64,000 nt of DNA from Dyadobacter sp. CY326 (GTDB lineage Bacteria > Bacteroidota > Bacteroidia > Cytophagales > Spirosomataceae), in the NCBI RefSeq assembly GCF_021390515.1, contig NZ_JAJUXI010000006.1:1-64000 (forward strand). The letters run 5' to 3'. Position 1 is the stretch's first letter. Each line of letters begins with the position of its first letter. A program made the translations under genes and the position numbers. Shown one piece after another: positions 51,765 to 61,919 of this stretch. The notes under the pieces are model-generated. The model was not told where the DNA came from and searched no databases. It saw only the letters and a program-made list of their open reading frames with translations.

Positions 51765-53126
51765 ATGAATATGTCTTTTAGAATAAACCTTTCTTTCAAA
51801 ATCATTTTATTCCAATTGCTTTTAATAACCGCCGCCTCTGCGCAAAAAATCACACCTGAAACTGCATTAAAAAGTTATCTGGATAACGGCGACAAAACCT
51901 TCAAGTGGGAGCTGAAAGAGACATTCAAAAGGGGCGACGTCACTTTTTACAATCTTCTGGTAACCTCTCAAAAATGGCGCGAATTTGTCTGGACGCATCA
52001 ATTAACGGTTATCGTTCCCAAAGAAAATAAGCATGATGATGCATTGCTTTTTATAACCGGCGGGTCCAACACGAAAGAACTTCCCAATTGGAACACCAAG
52101 CGCGATGACAAACTTTACGACCCGCTAGCCGACATGGCGACTACAAATAAAGCAATTGTAGCATTGCTGAAACAAACGCCTAATCAGCCGTTTTTCGATG
52201 ATCTGACGGAAGATGCGCTCATTTCTTACACGCTTCATAACTTCAAAAAAGACAAAGATTACAGCTGGCCGCTGCTTTTTCCAATGGTAAAAAGTGCAGT
52301 GAAAGCAATGGATGTGGTTCAGCAGTTTTCCAAGCAAAAACTGAATCATGAGGTGAATAAATTTGTGGTAACCGGTGCCTCTAAGCGAGGCTGGACCACT
52401 TGGCTCACCGGAGCAAGCGACGCACGCGTGGAGGCCATTGCACCAATGGTTATTGACGTTTTGAACATGCCCGTAAGTCTTGATTATCAGATCAAATCCT
52501 GGGGTGAATACAGCATTCAGATCGAAGATTATGTCAAATTGGGAATCCCGCAATCAACCGGCTCACCAGACGGCGAAGCAATTACAAAAATGATTGACCC
52601 ATATTCTTACCGCGATAAACTGACCATGCCGAAGATGATTTTCATGGGCACCAATGATGAATATTGGGTGGTGGATAACATCAAAAATTATTTGGATAAA
52701 ATCCCGGGTAAAAACATGTTGCATTATGTCCCGAACGCTGGCCACGACCTGGGCGACGGCAAGCAAGCCATGGAAGCGTTAAGCGCATTCTTCGGTGCCA
52801 CGATCACAAAAACGCCATATGCCGAATGTAAATGGACACAATCCGCTTCAAATAATGGTGTAAATCTGGACATTAAGGCAAGCGCGGATGCCTTGGTGGA
52901 TGTGATTTTATGGTCTGCCCAATCAAAAGATCAGGATTTGCGGAATGATGTCTGGACAAGCAAAAGTCTGGGGATCAAGAAAAAGTCAGATGTAAAAATC
53001 TCTGAAACATTCCCCGCAAGTGGTTTCAGGGCATTTTATGTGGATCTGAAATATCAAACGCCTCAGGGTAAGACTTATACGGAAAGCACCAGGGTGTTTT
53101 TGACAAACGATAAGGCTGTTTTGTAA
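51765..53126 (+). CDS. PhoPQ-activated pathogenicity-related (PqaA) family protein
   Basis: A 453-residue exported protein of PF10142, an alpha/beta-hydrolase-like family (signal peptide to about residue 25, cut after ASA). LLFITGGSNTKELPNW, FVVTGASKRGWTTWLTGASDARV with the nucleophile Ser in GASKRG, MIFMGTNDEYW and VPNAGHDLGDGK with the His supply a putative triad. Salmonella PqaA is linked to polymyxin resistance; in the Bacteroidota context its role is probably hydrolytic and part of the Sus locus. It is 21 bp downstream of the ceramidase-like gene. ATG 51765 or 51771 may be used. Confidence 0.87.
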   Translation: MNMSFRINLSFKIILFQLLLITAASAQKITPETALKSYLDNGDKTFKWELKETFKRGDVTFYNLLVTSQKWREFVWTHQLTVIVPKENKHDDALLFITGGSNTKELPNWNTKRDDKLYDPLADMATTNKAIVALLKQTPNQPFFDDLTEDALISYTLHNFKKDKDYSWPLLFPMVKSAVKAMDVVQQFSKQKLNHEVNKFVVTGASKRGWTTWLTGASDARVEAIAPMVIDVLNMPVSLDYQIKSWGEYSIQIEDYVKLGIPQSTGSPDGEAITKMIDPYSYRDKLTMPKMIFMGTNDEYWVVDNIKNYLDKIPGKNMLHYVPNAGHDLGDGKQAMEALSAFFGATITKTPYAECKWTQSASNNGVNLDIKASADALVDVILWSAQSKDQDLRNDVWTSKSLGIKKKSDVKISETFPASGFRAFYVDLKYQTPQGKTYTESTRVFLTNDKAVL

Positions 53127-53191
53127 ATAAAACCTGCCAAGGGTTTTGGTAATAGTTGATAAAATTCAGGCGCAACAAACCAGGAATAATC

Positions 53192-54421
53192 GTGCAAAGC
53201 ATTGACAAAAAGCATCAACTGGCGATAAACGGAGGTCCGAAAGCGGTTGATAAAGAATTTCCATGGCCGATCTTTGACGCGCAGGATGTAGATGCCGTTA
53301 CAGCAATTGTGCAGAGCGGTAAATGGGGAAACCCGGATTGCGGCGACGAAGTGGCAAGGTTTGAAAATGATTTTGCGGCCTATTGTGGAAGTAAATATGC
53401 CATTTCGTGCGTGAATGGTTCGGTTTCGCTAAGACTTGCGCTGATTGCCTGCGGTATAAAACCCGGAGACGAGGTGATTGTTCCGCCTTATACATTTATC
53501 ACAACAGCCTCATCTGTAATCGAATGCAACTGCGTTCCGGTGTTTGCGGACATTGATCCCGATTCTTACAACATCAGTCCTGCGGCGATTGAAGCGGCGA
53601 TTACAACCAGAACAAAAGCCATCATTGCCGTTCATTTTGGTGGATTAGCCTGTGACATGGACGCAATCCAAGACATCGCCAAAAGATACGGGTTAAGGGT
53701 GATTGAAGATGCCGCTCATGCGCACGGAGCATCATATAAAGGAAAAAAACTCGGCTCGATTGGCGATATTGGCAGTTTCAGTTTGCAATCGTCCAAAAAC
53801 CTGACTGCTGGCGAAGGCGGCATTGTGGTCACCGACGATGAGAAGTTGTATGCCATGATGCGGTCGTTGCGAAATGTGGGCCGCATTGAAGGCGGGCAAT
53901 GGTATGATCATTATAATCCAGGCTGCAATTACCGGATCACGCAAATGCAAGCCGCTTTGCTTTCGCAGCAGCTGACAAGATTGGAAGCGCAAACGCAAAA
54001 GCGCAATGATAATGGTTTGTATCTGAATCAATTATTAAAAGATATTAACGGCGTTACGCCGCTTGAAAGGGGAGCGGCGATCACCATGCATTGTTATCAC
54101 ATTTACATTTTTAAATATGATTCCGATGCCTTTGGCGGTTTGCCCAAGAATGATTTTGCGGCCATATTAGCCGCGGAAGGCGTCCCCTGTTTCAAAGGTT
54201 ATCCGCATCCATTATATCAGCAACCGCTATTTCAAAACAAGAACTTCATGTGTTACGCCATCCCGGACCACGTTGATTACAGCAACGTCCATTGCTCCGT
54301 CGCCGAGCAAGCCTGCGAAACGGATGCAGTTTGGATTTTACAACACGCCATGCTAGGCGAAAAGGAAGACATGGAAGCATTTGCCAATGCGATTCTGAAA
54401 ATTCAGGAGGCGGTTGTGTAA
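53192..54421 (+). CDS. DegT/DnrJ/EryC1/StrS family aminotransferase
   Basis: A fold-type I PLP enzyme, 409 residues from GTG 53192; a TTG at 53156 would add 12. QLAINGGPKAVDKEFPWPIF opens the protein. DEVIVPPYTFITTASSVIECNCVPVFADIDPDSYNI, quoted in blocks over residues 90-125, and VIEDAAHAHGASYKGKKLG are family features. The PLP lysine is Lys202 in SSKNLTAGEGG. It aminates keto-sugars or keto-cyclitols, as in StrS- or RfbH-like proteins. As the last gene of the Sus locus it suggests that the imported compound, or a product of it, is an amino- or keto-cyclitol/sugar. Convergent with the A2M gene, 36 bp away. Confidence 0.88.
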   Translation: MQSIDKKHQLAINGGPKAVDKEFPWPIFDAQDVDAVTAIVQSGKWGNPDCGDEVARFENDFAAYCGSKYAISCVNGSVSLRLALIACGIKPGDEVIVPPYTFITTASSVIECNCVPVFADIDPDSYNISPAAIEAAITTRTKAIIAVHFGGLACDMDAIQDIAKRYGLRVIEDAAHAHGASYKGKKLGSIGDIGSFSLQSSKNLTAGEGGIVVTDDEKLYAMMRSLRNVGRIEGGQWYDHYNPGCNYRITQMQAALLSQQLTRLEAQTQKRNDNGLYLNQLLKDINGVTPLERGAAITMHCYHIYIFKYDSDAFGGLPKNDFAAILAAEGVPCFKGYPHPLYQQPLFQNKNFMCYAIPDHVDYSNVHCSVAEQACETDAVWILQHAMLGEKEDMEAFANAILKIQEAVV

Positions 54422-54457
54422 CTCAAAAGCTGCCTCCTGACCATTCTCATTGTCCGA

Positions 54458-57400
54458 TCACTTCCCAACTCGAATCCTGATTCCCTCGCTGTGGGCTGTG
54501 AACTCTGGGGCGTACATGCATTGGATGGTTGTGATGCCGTTGCTAAAATTGCCTTCCTGATTGATGAATAGTGCATATTCGAAGACGTAAGTGCCCTTGC
54601 GCAATGAGTTGAAAAAGAAATTGGTGCTGGCGTCTTTCGTGCTTTCGTAGTAACCGAGTCCGTCTTGCCATTTGTAACTGCTGAGCACATTGACAGGTTC
54701 CAGTCCCGATGCCCGCATATCTTTCATGTGCACATATTCCATGTCTCTGTCTGCCCGCAGCTCGATTCTAACTTTGACTTTGTCGCCAACATGTAGCATA
54801 TCGCCCTCATTAACAGGCATCAATACAGGGCCACGGTCTGAATTTCTCTCAATGAATAGCTTTTTGGACAATTTGAGTGGCGTTTCTGAAAACGTTATTT
54901 TATCCAAGTCTTCAAAATATTGCCAATAAACAGCGCCCCAGGACGGCGCGCTTGCATTGTCACTTTCGCCACTGACATTAACTTTGATGTCACCCATTGC
55001 AGCAGTAATCTTTTTTCCGGCAATGGCGGTTTTGAAATAACCCGTTCCCGCTTCGACATCGCCCGCATCCAGTTTCGTTTCAGCAAGACTTACCGTAACT
55101 GTCCGGTTTGCCGCGAGCCAGTTGCTTCCCGTCATGAGCAAAGCATAGCAGGCCTCCGCGGTGGCTTTTGTGCTTTCCCAATTGTTGGTTTGTTTGTTTT
55201 TCAACAACCACGTTTTCATGCCATCAACGGCGGCAACATCATTGCCGATTTCCTGAAAAGCCTCAATCAGTAAGGCCTGGCGCTCAATTGGCGCTTCATA
55301 CCACCACCAACCGCGCTGGTTGTTTTTCCAATACATGCCCATTTCTTCATGGTTAATGGCAGTTTCTTTCAGCGATTTGAGAATCGCGGCAGGCGTGGCT
55401 TTGTCATTTGCGCGGTGCAGAACGATCGCACTCATTCCTTGCATGTATTTGGTTTGCACCGTCCAGCTGAGCCTGGTCCGCTCCATAAAATATTGAAAAG
55501 CTTTCTGAGCAGAGGCCGCTACGGATTCTTTGAAAAAGCTGCGCATATATAAATATTGGATCACCAGCTGGGATGGATTATACGCTTTCATATCCTGCTT
55601 GTGCTTCAAAAGATCATTGTAGTCATCCGCAATTCGTGCATCAAGATAGGGCAGGGCAGCCTTAATAATCGCTTCCAAATCCGTTTCCTGACCTTTTTGA
55701 ACAGCATTTGATTTGCGTAAATGTCCTATGCCGGTCAAAATGTATTGCGTCATGTAACGATCATCCGGCCCGCCTTTGAACCACACGAAACCGCCATTTG
55801 AACTCTGCAACTGCCGCAATTTTTGCGCTGCATTACTCAGCTCGTTTGTCATTCTGAGGAGGTCAAATAATAACGCAATGTTCTTCTTTTGCTCCGATTC
55901 GGTTTTTGCTGCAAGCACCCAAGGCGTTTCCTCCAAAACAATCACTTTCAATTCCAGATTTTTTTGAAGATTGCTTAGCAATGCAGTCGTATCGCTTTTA
56001 CGCCATTTCTCGAAAATCTGCGCAATCCGCGGCGAACTCGTCACAACGGTTGCAGCCAGCGAATTGGCATAATAACGGTTCCACGTCTGCTCCGCACAAT
56101 CATATGGATATTCCATTAGGTAAGGAAGCGCCTGCACGGCAAACCAGGCTGGATTGCTTGCGTATTCAATTGTTAGTGAATGATTTGTCAGCGTATTTGC
56201 AGTCTGTGAATCAAGGAGTTTTTGGAATTTGAACTGCTTGCTGCCTGTTCCGCGCATCGACAATGGCATGGTTTCGGTTACCAGCATGCGATTCGATAAC
56301 ACGGGCAAGATGTTTTCCTCTGCGTCCGAAAAGTTGCCGGCTTTTGCCGTCATCCGCCAGGTGATCGTTTTGGAATAATCCTTCGGGATTTGAAATGCAA
56401 ACCGCGCGGCTGTGCTTTGCCCGGCTTCAACGGAAAAATCCTGCGCCAATGTATTGTTTGCAAACAGCGCGTCAATCGGCTCATTCGTTTCTGTGTCAAA
56501 GAGTTGCAATGCGATTTTTCCGCTTAATGCCTTTTCTGACAAGTTGGCGACTTTTCCAGAAAAAACGATCTGATCGCCTTCGCGCAAGAAGCGCGGCGGA
56601 TTGGGCTGAATCATTAAATCCTTTTGGGTTAAAATTTCTTTGCTGCTATAACCCAATGCCATGTCTTTTGTATGCGCCAAAGCCTGGAACTTCCAGCGCG
56701 TCAATGCTTCCGGCATTGTAAAAGAAAACGTAATCGCGCCATTCTTATCGGTTTTGAGATCAGGTAAGAAGAATGCTGTTTCATTGAAATTTTTACGGAT
56801 CGTCGAAGCCAGTGGCTCATTTGCGGGTTTAGAAGCGGCGCTTGACTTTACGCCATAGCCTATTGTAACAACCTTGCTCAATTCCGCAGCATCTTGACCA
56901 ATTGGGACAGTTTCAGCAACTACTGATTCCTCAATTTCCTTGTTAGATAAGTTATCATCGCTTGCCTTTTGTGTCACACTGCCTCGCAACTGGATTCGTC
57001 TTCCACCGCCGCGTGGGGATCGGTTGTAAGGGATGTGCGTCCCCATTAATTGGTCATATCTTTTTTCAAAACTTTTATATTGATCAAATGTATAATTGAT
57101 CATTTGGCCGTCTTTTGGTGCGAAACTTAGCCCATTGCTCCATCTCGCTATTCCAGGGTAAATCGGCCAATGTTCCGGCTTACTCCATTGATGCGGGTAA
57201 AACTGATCCAGCGATGCATCGTACATGCCTGCGAGCATTTCTGCTGCGACTTTGTCCTTTTTGTAGCCTGAAATCCTGACTTTCCATTGCTCCTTGCTGC
57301 CCGGTAAAGTTTTGTCACGGAATGTTTCGTACTCAATTCTCAGGTCCTTATTTGTCCACGGAACATCCACGAGCTCCTGATGCTGGTGCACGCGATTGTG

Positions 57401-60400
57401 CTTTACAAACATATAATCGATGCCATAGCCGCCCCGGTCCGCCTCGTTTGCAGAAATATCGAATGTGCGCTTTTCGTTGCTTAGTCTAAAAAATGAGAAG
57501 CTATCCGGATTCCGTTTGCGGCCTGCACTACTGATGACAAACACGTCACTGGCGGAGGTTGCCAATTTCACAGTCGTTTTCTCACCAGGTTCAATGGCTT
57601 CGCTGTTTTCCGCTGAAATATATTGTGGATAAGCTAGCTTAGTTGCTTGTATATCAGTAATTTCTGTAAATTTTACGTCTTTAACTTCGGCGCCGCTATC
57701 GTCTTTTGTAATTAATTCAATTTTGTAAAAGCCTGCGGTCAATGTCCATTTTTCAACTAGAAATTTCTCATTTTCAGTAAGCATGGCCGTCTTTTCGAAG
57801 ATTACATTTTGCACCGGCCAGCTCTCCTGCTCGGTTTCGTTATCATATTCATCGTGCGGAAATGCTGCAATAAACTCGGCTTTTGTCATGACAAACAAAT
57901 CCGGATTCTGCCAGTAACGCGGGCGGATTAGCCTGTTTTCGGGTGTAATGCGGAATATTTTTACAGTTATTGGCGCCGATACAAACTCGCCGTTCATATT
58001 TTCCGTCCTTATTTTAAAGGCATTGAGGCTGTCGATGGCGATCTTTTCAGGAATATCCGCTTTGAGCATAACTGACTTATAACCAACCGAAATATGGGTT
58101 TGCGCGCTTCGTGTTTCACCATTGATGTCAGTCACATCCGCGTAAACGGTGAAATCAAACACTGGCTCAATGTTCTTGTTTGTTTTAGCATTGGGAATGG
58201 CTTCAAAATCAATGTGAAATTTTCCGGAAGCATCCGTAATCGTCTCGCCGTGGACAATTTCCTGCGGTTCAGCAGTCGGGAAATATCTTGACTTATAAAA
58301 CCAGGGATACAAAAATCTTTCGCTGCGCACAACGCGATAAGTAACTTTCGCACCGTTAATAAAATTTCCCGAATAGGCAGTTCCAATGCCGGTGACTTTG
58401 ATGGTGTCGCCCAGTTTGTAAGTGCCTCGTAATGTGTCAAATTGGACCGCAAACTTGGGTTTTTTGTATTCTTCCACATGAAAGAAAACGGTTTGTCCGT
58501 CTGCGACGATGGAAAATTGTCCGTTCAATGTGCCTTGCGGAAGCACGAATGTTCCGTTGAAGCTGCCGAAAGCATTCACAGTTTTGCTGGCCTGCTCAAT
58601 TTGCTCATTATTAGCGTTTTGAAGTGCAATTTTGAAAGCTTTTGTTTGATCCTTTAACACATTTTTCCCATCCGCAACAATTGCTTTGTAATAGACAGTC
58701 TGGCCGGGGCGATATAAACTTCGGTCGGTGAAAAGGTAAATTTTTGACTCAACATCCTGTTCAGCGTCATTGTAATAGGTGCTGGATTGCTCCTCAATAA
58801 ACAATTTGTCGTTTCCGCGCATGATTTCCAGCATTTGATTTCGCTCCTCCCACTTGCTTATCACCGTTTTGTCCTTGACATAGCCATTTTTGTCAGCTTG
58901 GAGCGTTGCGCTTTTTGTGGATTTATAGGCACGTGTCGCATAGTCGTATTTCGAGTTCCAGATTGTGACATTGGCGCCTGCCAGCGGCTGTCCCGTTTCT
59001 CTGTCCAGAACAAAAATGTCGCTGTGCCTTTGCAAGTAACTGATGTTGCTCACATAAAACATTCTTACACCCTGAATGCCTCTTTTCTCTGCAAAACTGC
59101 CTTCTGAGCTTGCAAACAGCACATATTCGCCCACCGGCAGGCCTTCGACCTTAATTTCTACACCATGTTGCTGATAGTCTTTCGTGTCTGGCAGTTGCTG
59201 TTCCCAAGTCCGGATCGGCGTAAGCTTGCCTACGGACTTGAAAATCTCCTGCATGTCATATTTCTGAAAGCTCATCTTGATCGCATCTGTTGTTTTTACG
59301 ATCCGCAAATGCAGTTTTCGCAGGTTTTTATATTCCAGAAATGTCAGAAATGGTTTCTCAGGAATGTTCACCTGCTCAGTTGTAAACTGCAAATCTTGCC
59401 TTTTAATGCTGTTAAGCAGATTGAATGCATTGATGCCGCCCTCTGTTTCCGGATTCTCCGCAATGATTTTTTCGCAAATCGAAACAGCTATTTTTTTCTC
59501 AAAACGATGTGTCGAATCGCCACCGGCTTTATATGTATTTCCATTTTCGTCATGATATGCAGCTTTCAAATACCAGGCTTGCGCTGCTGCCGGAGTTTGC
59601 TGATATTGACCCGCTAAGTGGCTGATTGCCATGTAATAAAGTGAATCAGCATCCGGATGAATCGATTTTTGCCTCACAAACTGCAAGCGCATGATGTCCA
59701 CATCGATCAATGCATCCGGCTGCGGATCGTTGATGTGGAATGCGATTAGTTTTTGATACAATTGCAGGGCAAAGAATTCCAGTGAAGTGCTGTCTTTTGT
59801 TTCAAATTTCCGGTGAATGAAGTCTGCTGCCGGATCAAATGCGGAAGCTTTATCAATTACAAAAGCATAGGACGGCTTTTTGATGTCGCGCTCGTCTGAC
59901 GCGAAATAGTTCAATGCCTTTTGCGTAAGCAAGTCGTATAATGTCGGGCGCAGATTCCGGGCATTTCCTTTTGCAATAATGGCATCATAAGGTTCGAGCC
60001 GGGTCTGCTTTAATAATGTTTCGTTGGCAATCGATTCCAGATATAATGTGCTGATTTTCTGGTGAAAATCTTCCGTTGCCCACGTGCTAATGTCGTCTTT
60101 ATTAGACCCGATTGTGGCGGTGCGCTCATAAATTTTCCAGCGAACATTTTGATAATAACCATAATAGCTCAATGCGAGTAAATTGCTGAGAATGGATTTG
60201 GCTGGCTGACGGCTCGCTGCGACTTCCTTTTCCAGTTCCGCAATCAAACTTGCACCATCGTCTTCCCGCGTTTCAGTTTGCAGGTTGATCATGAAAACAG
60301 CCGCCTTAATCACCTGCGCGTCCTGATTTTCCTTTTTAGCCAAATCATAAATCCGTTTCACCTCCTCGAGTGCCGACTTGGGCAGGTTGTTCTTTTGGTG

Positions 60401-60523
60401 ACCCGCAACGACCTTCCATTGAGCGTCATACGTTTTGATCTTGTCCTGACCTTGGGCGTGCATAGGGGAATAACACATTAAAAAGATGAGAAAATAGCGG
60501 AGGTTATGCGAGAATATTTTCAT
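54458..60523 (-). CDS. Alpha-2-macroglobulin family protease inhibitor with thioester and SusC-like segment
   Basis: A 2021-residue exported protein (signal peptide cut after PMHA). A helical N-terminal part (about 25-370) is followed by macroglobulin domains; MG2 begins at about 600 (FTDRSLYRPGQTVYYKAI), and the A2M domain at about 1240 (NETAFFLPDLKTDKNGAITF). Thioester motif CAEQ starts at Cys1476 (YPYDCAEQTWNRY), so covalent trapping is possible. The C-terminal complement-like domain ends at 2021. It likely traps foreign proteases in the periplasm or at the surface. Between MG and A2M domains, residues about 1163-1240 contain KVVTIGYGVK (1217-1226), like SusC transporters, after an Arg-rich stretch. 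No pbpC partner gene is adjacent. Confidence 0.9.
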   Translation of the reverse strand: MKIFSHNLRYFLIFLMCYSPMHAQGQDKIKTYDAQWKVVAGHQKNNLPKSALEEVKRIYDLAKKENQDAQVIKAAVFMINLQTETREDDGASLIAELEKEVAASRQPAKSILSNLLALSYYGYYQNVRWKIYERTATIGSNKDDISTWATEDFHQKISTLYLESIANETLLKQTRLEPYDAIIAKGNARNLRPTLYDLLTQKALNYFASDERDIKKPSYAFVIDKASAFDPAADFIHRKFETKDSTSLEFFALQLYQKLIAFHINDPQPDALIDVDIMRLQFVRQKSIHPDADSLYYMAISHLAGQYQQTPAAAQAWYLKAAYHDENGNTYKAGGDSTHRFEKKIAVSICEKIIAENPETEGGINAFNLLNSIKRQDLQFTTEQVNIPEKPFLTFLEYKNLRKLHLRIVKTTDAIKMSFQKYDMQEIFKSVGKLTPIRTWEQQLPDTKDYQQHGVEIKVEGLPVGEYVLFASSEGSFAEKRGIQGVRMFYVSNISYLQRHSDIFVLDRETGQPLAGANVTIWNSKYDYATRAYKSTKSATLQADKNGYVKDKTVISKWEERNQMLEIMRGNDKLFIEEQSSTYYNDAEQDVESKIYLFTDRSLYRPGQTVYYKAIVADGKNVLKDQTKAFKIALQNANNEQIEQASKTVNAFGSFNGTFVLPQGTLNGQFSIVADGQTVFFHVEEYKKPKFAVQFDTLRGTYKLGDTIKVTGIGTAYSGNFINGAKVTYRVVRSERFLYPWFYKSRYFPTAEPQEIVHGETITDASGKFHIDFEAIPNAKTNKNIEPVFDFTVYADVTDINGETRSAQTHISVGYKSVMLKADIPEKIAIDSLNAFKIRTENMNGEFVSAPITVKIFRITPENRLIRPRYWQNPDLFVMTKAEFIAAFPHDEYDNETEQESWPVQNVIFEKTAMLTENEKFLVEKWTLTAGFYKIELITKDDSGAEVKDVKFTEITDIQATKLAYPQYISAENSEAIEPGEKTTVKLATSASDVFVISSAGRKRNPDSFSFFRLSNEKRTFDISANEADRGGYGIDYMFVKHNRVHQHQELVDVPWTNKDLRIEYETFRDKTLPGSKEQWKVRISGYKKDKVAAEMLAGMYDASLDQFYPHQWSKPEHWPIYPGIARWSNGLSFAPKDGQMINYTFDQYKSFEKRYDQLMGTHIPYNRSPRGGGRRIQLRGSVTQKASDDNLSNKEIEESVVAETVPIGQDAAELSKVVTIGYGVKSSAASKPANEPLASTIRKNFNETAFFLPDLKTDKNGAITFSFTMPEALTRWKFQALAHTKDMALGYSSKEILTQKDLMIQPNPPRFLREGDQIVFSGKVANLSEKALSGKIALQLFDTETNEPIDALFANNTLAQDFSVEAGQSTAARFAFQIPKDYSKTITWRMTAKAGNFSDAEENILPVLSNRMLVTETMPLSMRGTGSKQFKFQKLLDSQTANTLTNHSLTIEYASNPAWFAVQALPYLMEYPYDCAEQTWNRYYANSLAATVVTSSPRIAQIFEKWRKSDTTALLSNLQKNLELKVIVLEETPWVLAAKTESEQKKNIALLFDLLRMTNELSNAAQKLRQLQSSNGGFVWFKGGPDDRYMTQYILTGIGHLRKSNAVQKGQETDLEAIIKAALPYLDARIADDYNDLLKHKQDMKAYNPSQLVIQYLYMRSFFKESVAASAQKAFQYFMERTRLSWTVQTKYMQGMSAIVLHRANDKATPAAILKSLKETAINHEEMGMYWKNNQRGWWWYEAPIERQALLIEAFQEIGNDVAAVDGMKTWLLKNKQTNNWESTKATAEACYALLMTGSNWLAANRTVTVSLAETKLDAGDVEAGTGYFKTAIAGKKITAAMGDIKVNVSGESDNASAPSWGAVYWQYFEDLDKITFSETPLKLSKKLFIERNSDRGPVLMPVNEGDMLHVGDKVKVRIELRADRDMEYVHMKDMRASGLEPVNVLSSYKWQDGLGYYESTKDASTNFFFNSLRKGTYVFEYALFINQEGNFSNGITTIQCMYAPEFTAHSEGIRIRVGK

Positions 60524-60800
60524 GTTATAGGGTCAAGAATGCAGCTTATTAGGAACGAATTGCTGCCTGCTCATTGTCGGCAGGAGTTGTGTTAAATATA
60601 GTTGAAAGCCCAAATGTTTAACCAATTAATTACCCGCCGGTTTCTGTTAATGTGCAATCGTTAACTGCAAATTAACATTCGGTCAAAGTAAAAAAGTAGC
60701 CGATTGTCACTTTGTACAATATGAACTATCTTTAATAAAGACATTCGGAGAAATATAATTTATTAGTATTTGAATTGAACGAAATTTATCTGATCGATTT

Positions 60801-61868
60801 ATGCGTACAATAATGCTGGTTGGCGGGATAATCATTGTGCTGGTGCTGGGGAAGCTTTTTGTTTTTTCAAAACCCGGAAGTGACAAGCCTGCGGGAACGG
60901 GAAGCAAGGGAGCAGCTGGAAGTTCATCGGCTGGCGCTGCGGTGCCTGTCAACGTGTACGTTGTTCGCCAGGAAGCAATCGAAAATCAAATATTTGCGTC
61001 TGGAACGGTCATTCCAAATGAGGAAGTGAATGTAATGGCAGAGGCATCAGGAAGGCTGATCAAACTCGACATTAAGGAAGGCGCTTACATTGAAAAAGGC
61101 CAGCTTATTGGCAAAATAAATGACCGCGAGCTGAGAGCGCAGCTCCAAAAAGTGACTTATAACCAAGAGCTTAGCAAGAAAATTGAAGCGCGCCAGAAAA
61201 AACTGCTGAATGTAGAGGCGATTAATTTGGAAGAATATGATGTGACTTCGAACAACATCAGGGTGCTGGATGCCGAGCGCGAAGTCATAGAAGCGCAGCT
61301 GGCAAAAACAGAAATCCGCGCGCCATTTAGCGGCAAGATTGGACTGAAATACATTAGCGAAGGCGCATATCTTTTGCCGGGTACGTCCATCGTAACCATC
61401 GTGCAAAGCAATCCGGTTAAGGTTGATTTTACAGTTCCGGAAAAATATTCGCCCAATATTAAGGTCGGTAATGTAGTCAAATTCAACCTGGACGGGGATC
61501 AGTCGACATACAATGCTAGAATTCTGGCCGTGGATCCGAAAGTGGATGAAAGTCTGCGAACATTGAAAGTGCGGGCGGTTGCATCCAATCCCAACGGCCG
61601 TTTTGTGCCAGGCATGTTTGTCAAAATATTGGCAAATCTTGATGCGAACAGATCAGCAATGATGATCCCAACCGAATCCATTGTGCCTGTTTTGAAGGGT
61701 AAAAAGGTTTTTCTTGTCAAAAATGGCAAGGCGCAGGAAGCAATGGTCGTGACCGGGTTGCGGACGGATAAGAAAATTCAGGTGATCGAAGGACTGCAAC
61801 CGGGCGACTCGGTGATCACGTCCGGGATCATTGCCATCAAGGCCAATGCCGCTGTGAAGGTGAATTGA
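60801..61868 (+). CDS. RND efflux transporter periplasmic adaptor subunit
   Basis: A 355-residue membrane-fusion protein (MexA/AcrA type). An N-terminal membrane anchor (about residues 4-20, IMLVGGIIIVLVLGKLFVF) is followed by a Gly/Ser linker. The lipoyl domain is split (VNVMAEASGRLIKLDIKEGAYIEKGQLIG and KTEIRAPFSGKIGLKYISEGAYLLPGT, read in blocks), with a hairpin between. Beta-barrel (VDPKVDESLRTLKVRAV) and membrane-proximal domains (IPTESIVPVLKGKKVFLVKNG) end the protein. It links the pump to an outer membrane TolC-like channel, not present here. The pump gene follows after 51 bp. Confidence 0.93.
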   Translation: MRTIMLVGGIIIVLVLGKLFVFSKPGSDKPAGTGSKGAAGSSSAGAAVPVNVYVVRQEAIENQIFASGTVIPNEEVNVMAEASGRLIKLDIKEGAYIEKGQLIGKINDRELRAQLQKVTYNQELSKKIEARQKKLLNVEAINLEEYDVTSNNIRVLDAEREVIEAQLAKTEIRAPFSGKIGLKYISEGAYLLPGTSIVTIVQSNPVKVDFTVPEKYSPNIKVGNVVKFNLDGDQSTYNARILAVDPKVDESLRTLKVRAVASNPNGRFVPGMFVKILANLDANRSAMMIPTESIVPVLKGKKVFLVKNGKAQEAMVVTGLRTDKKIQVIEGLQPGDSVITSGIIAIKANAAVKVN

Positions 61869-61919
61869 GCAGGAATGTGGTTTAGTCCAAATGTTGTCAG
61901 CCGACACTAATCTCCAACT

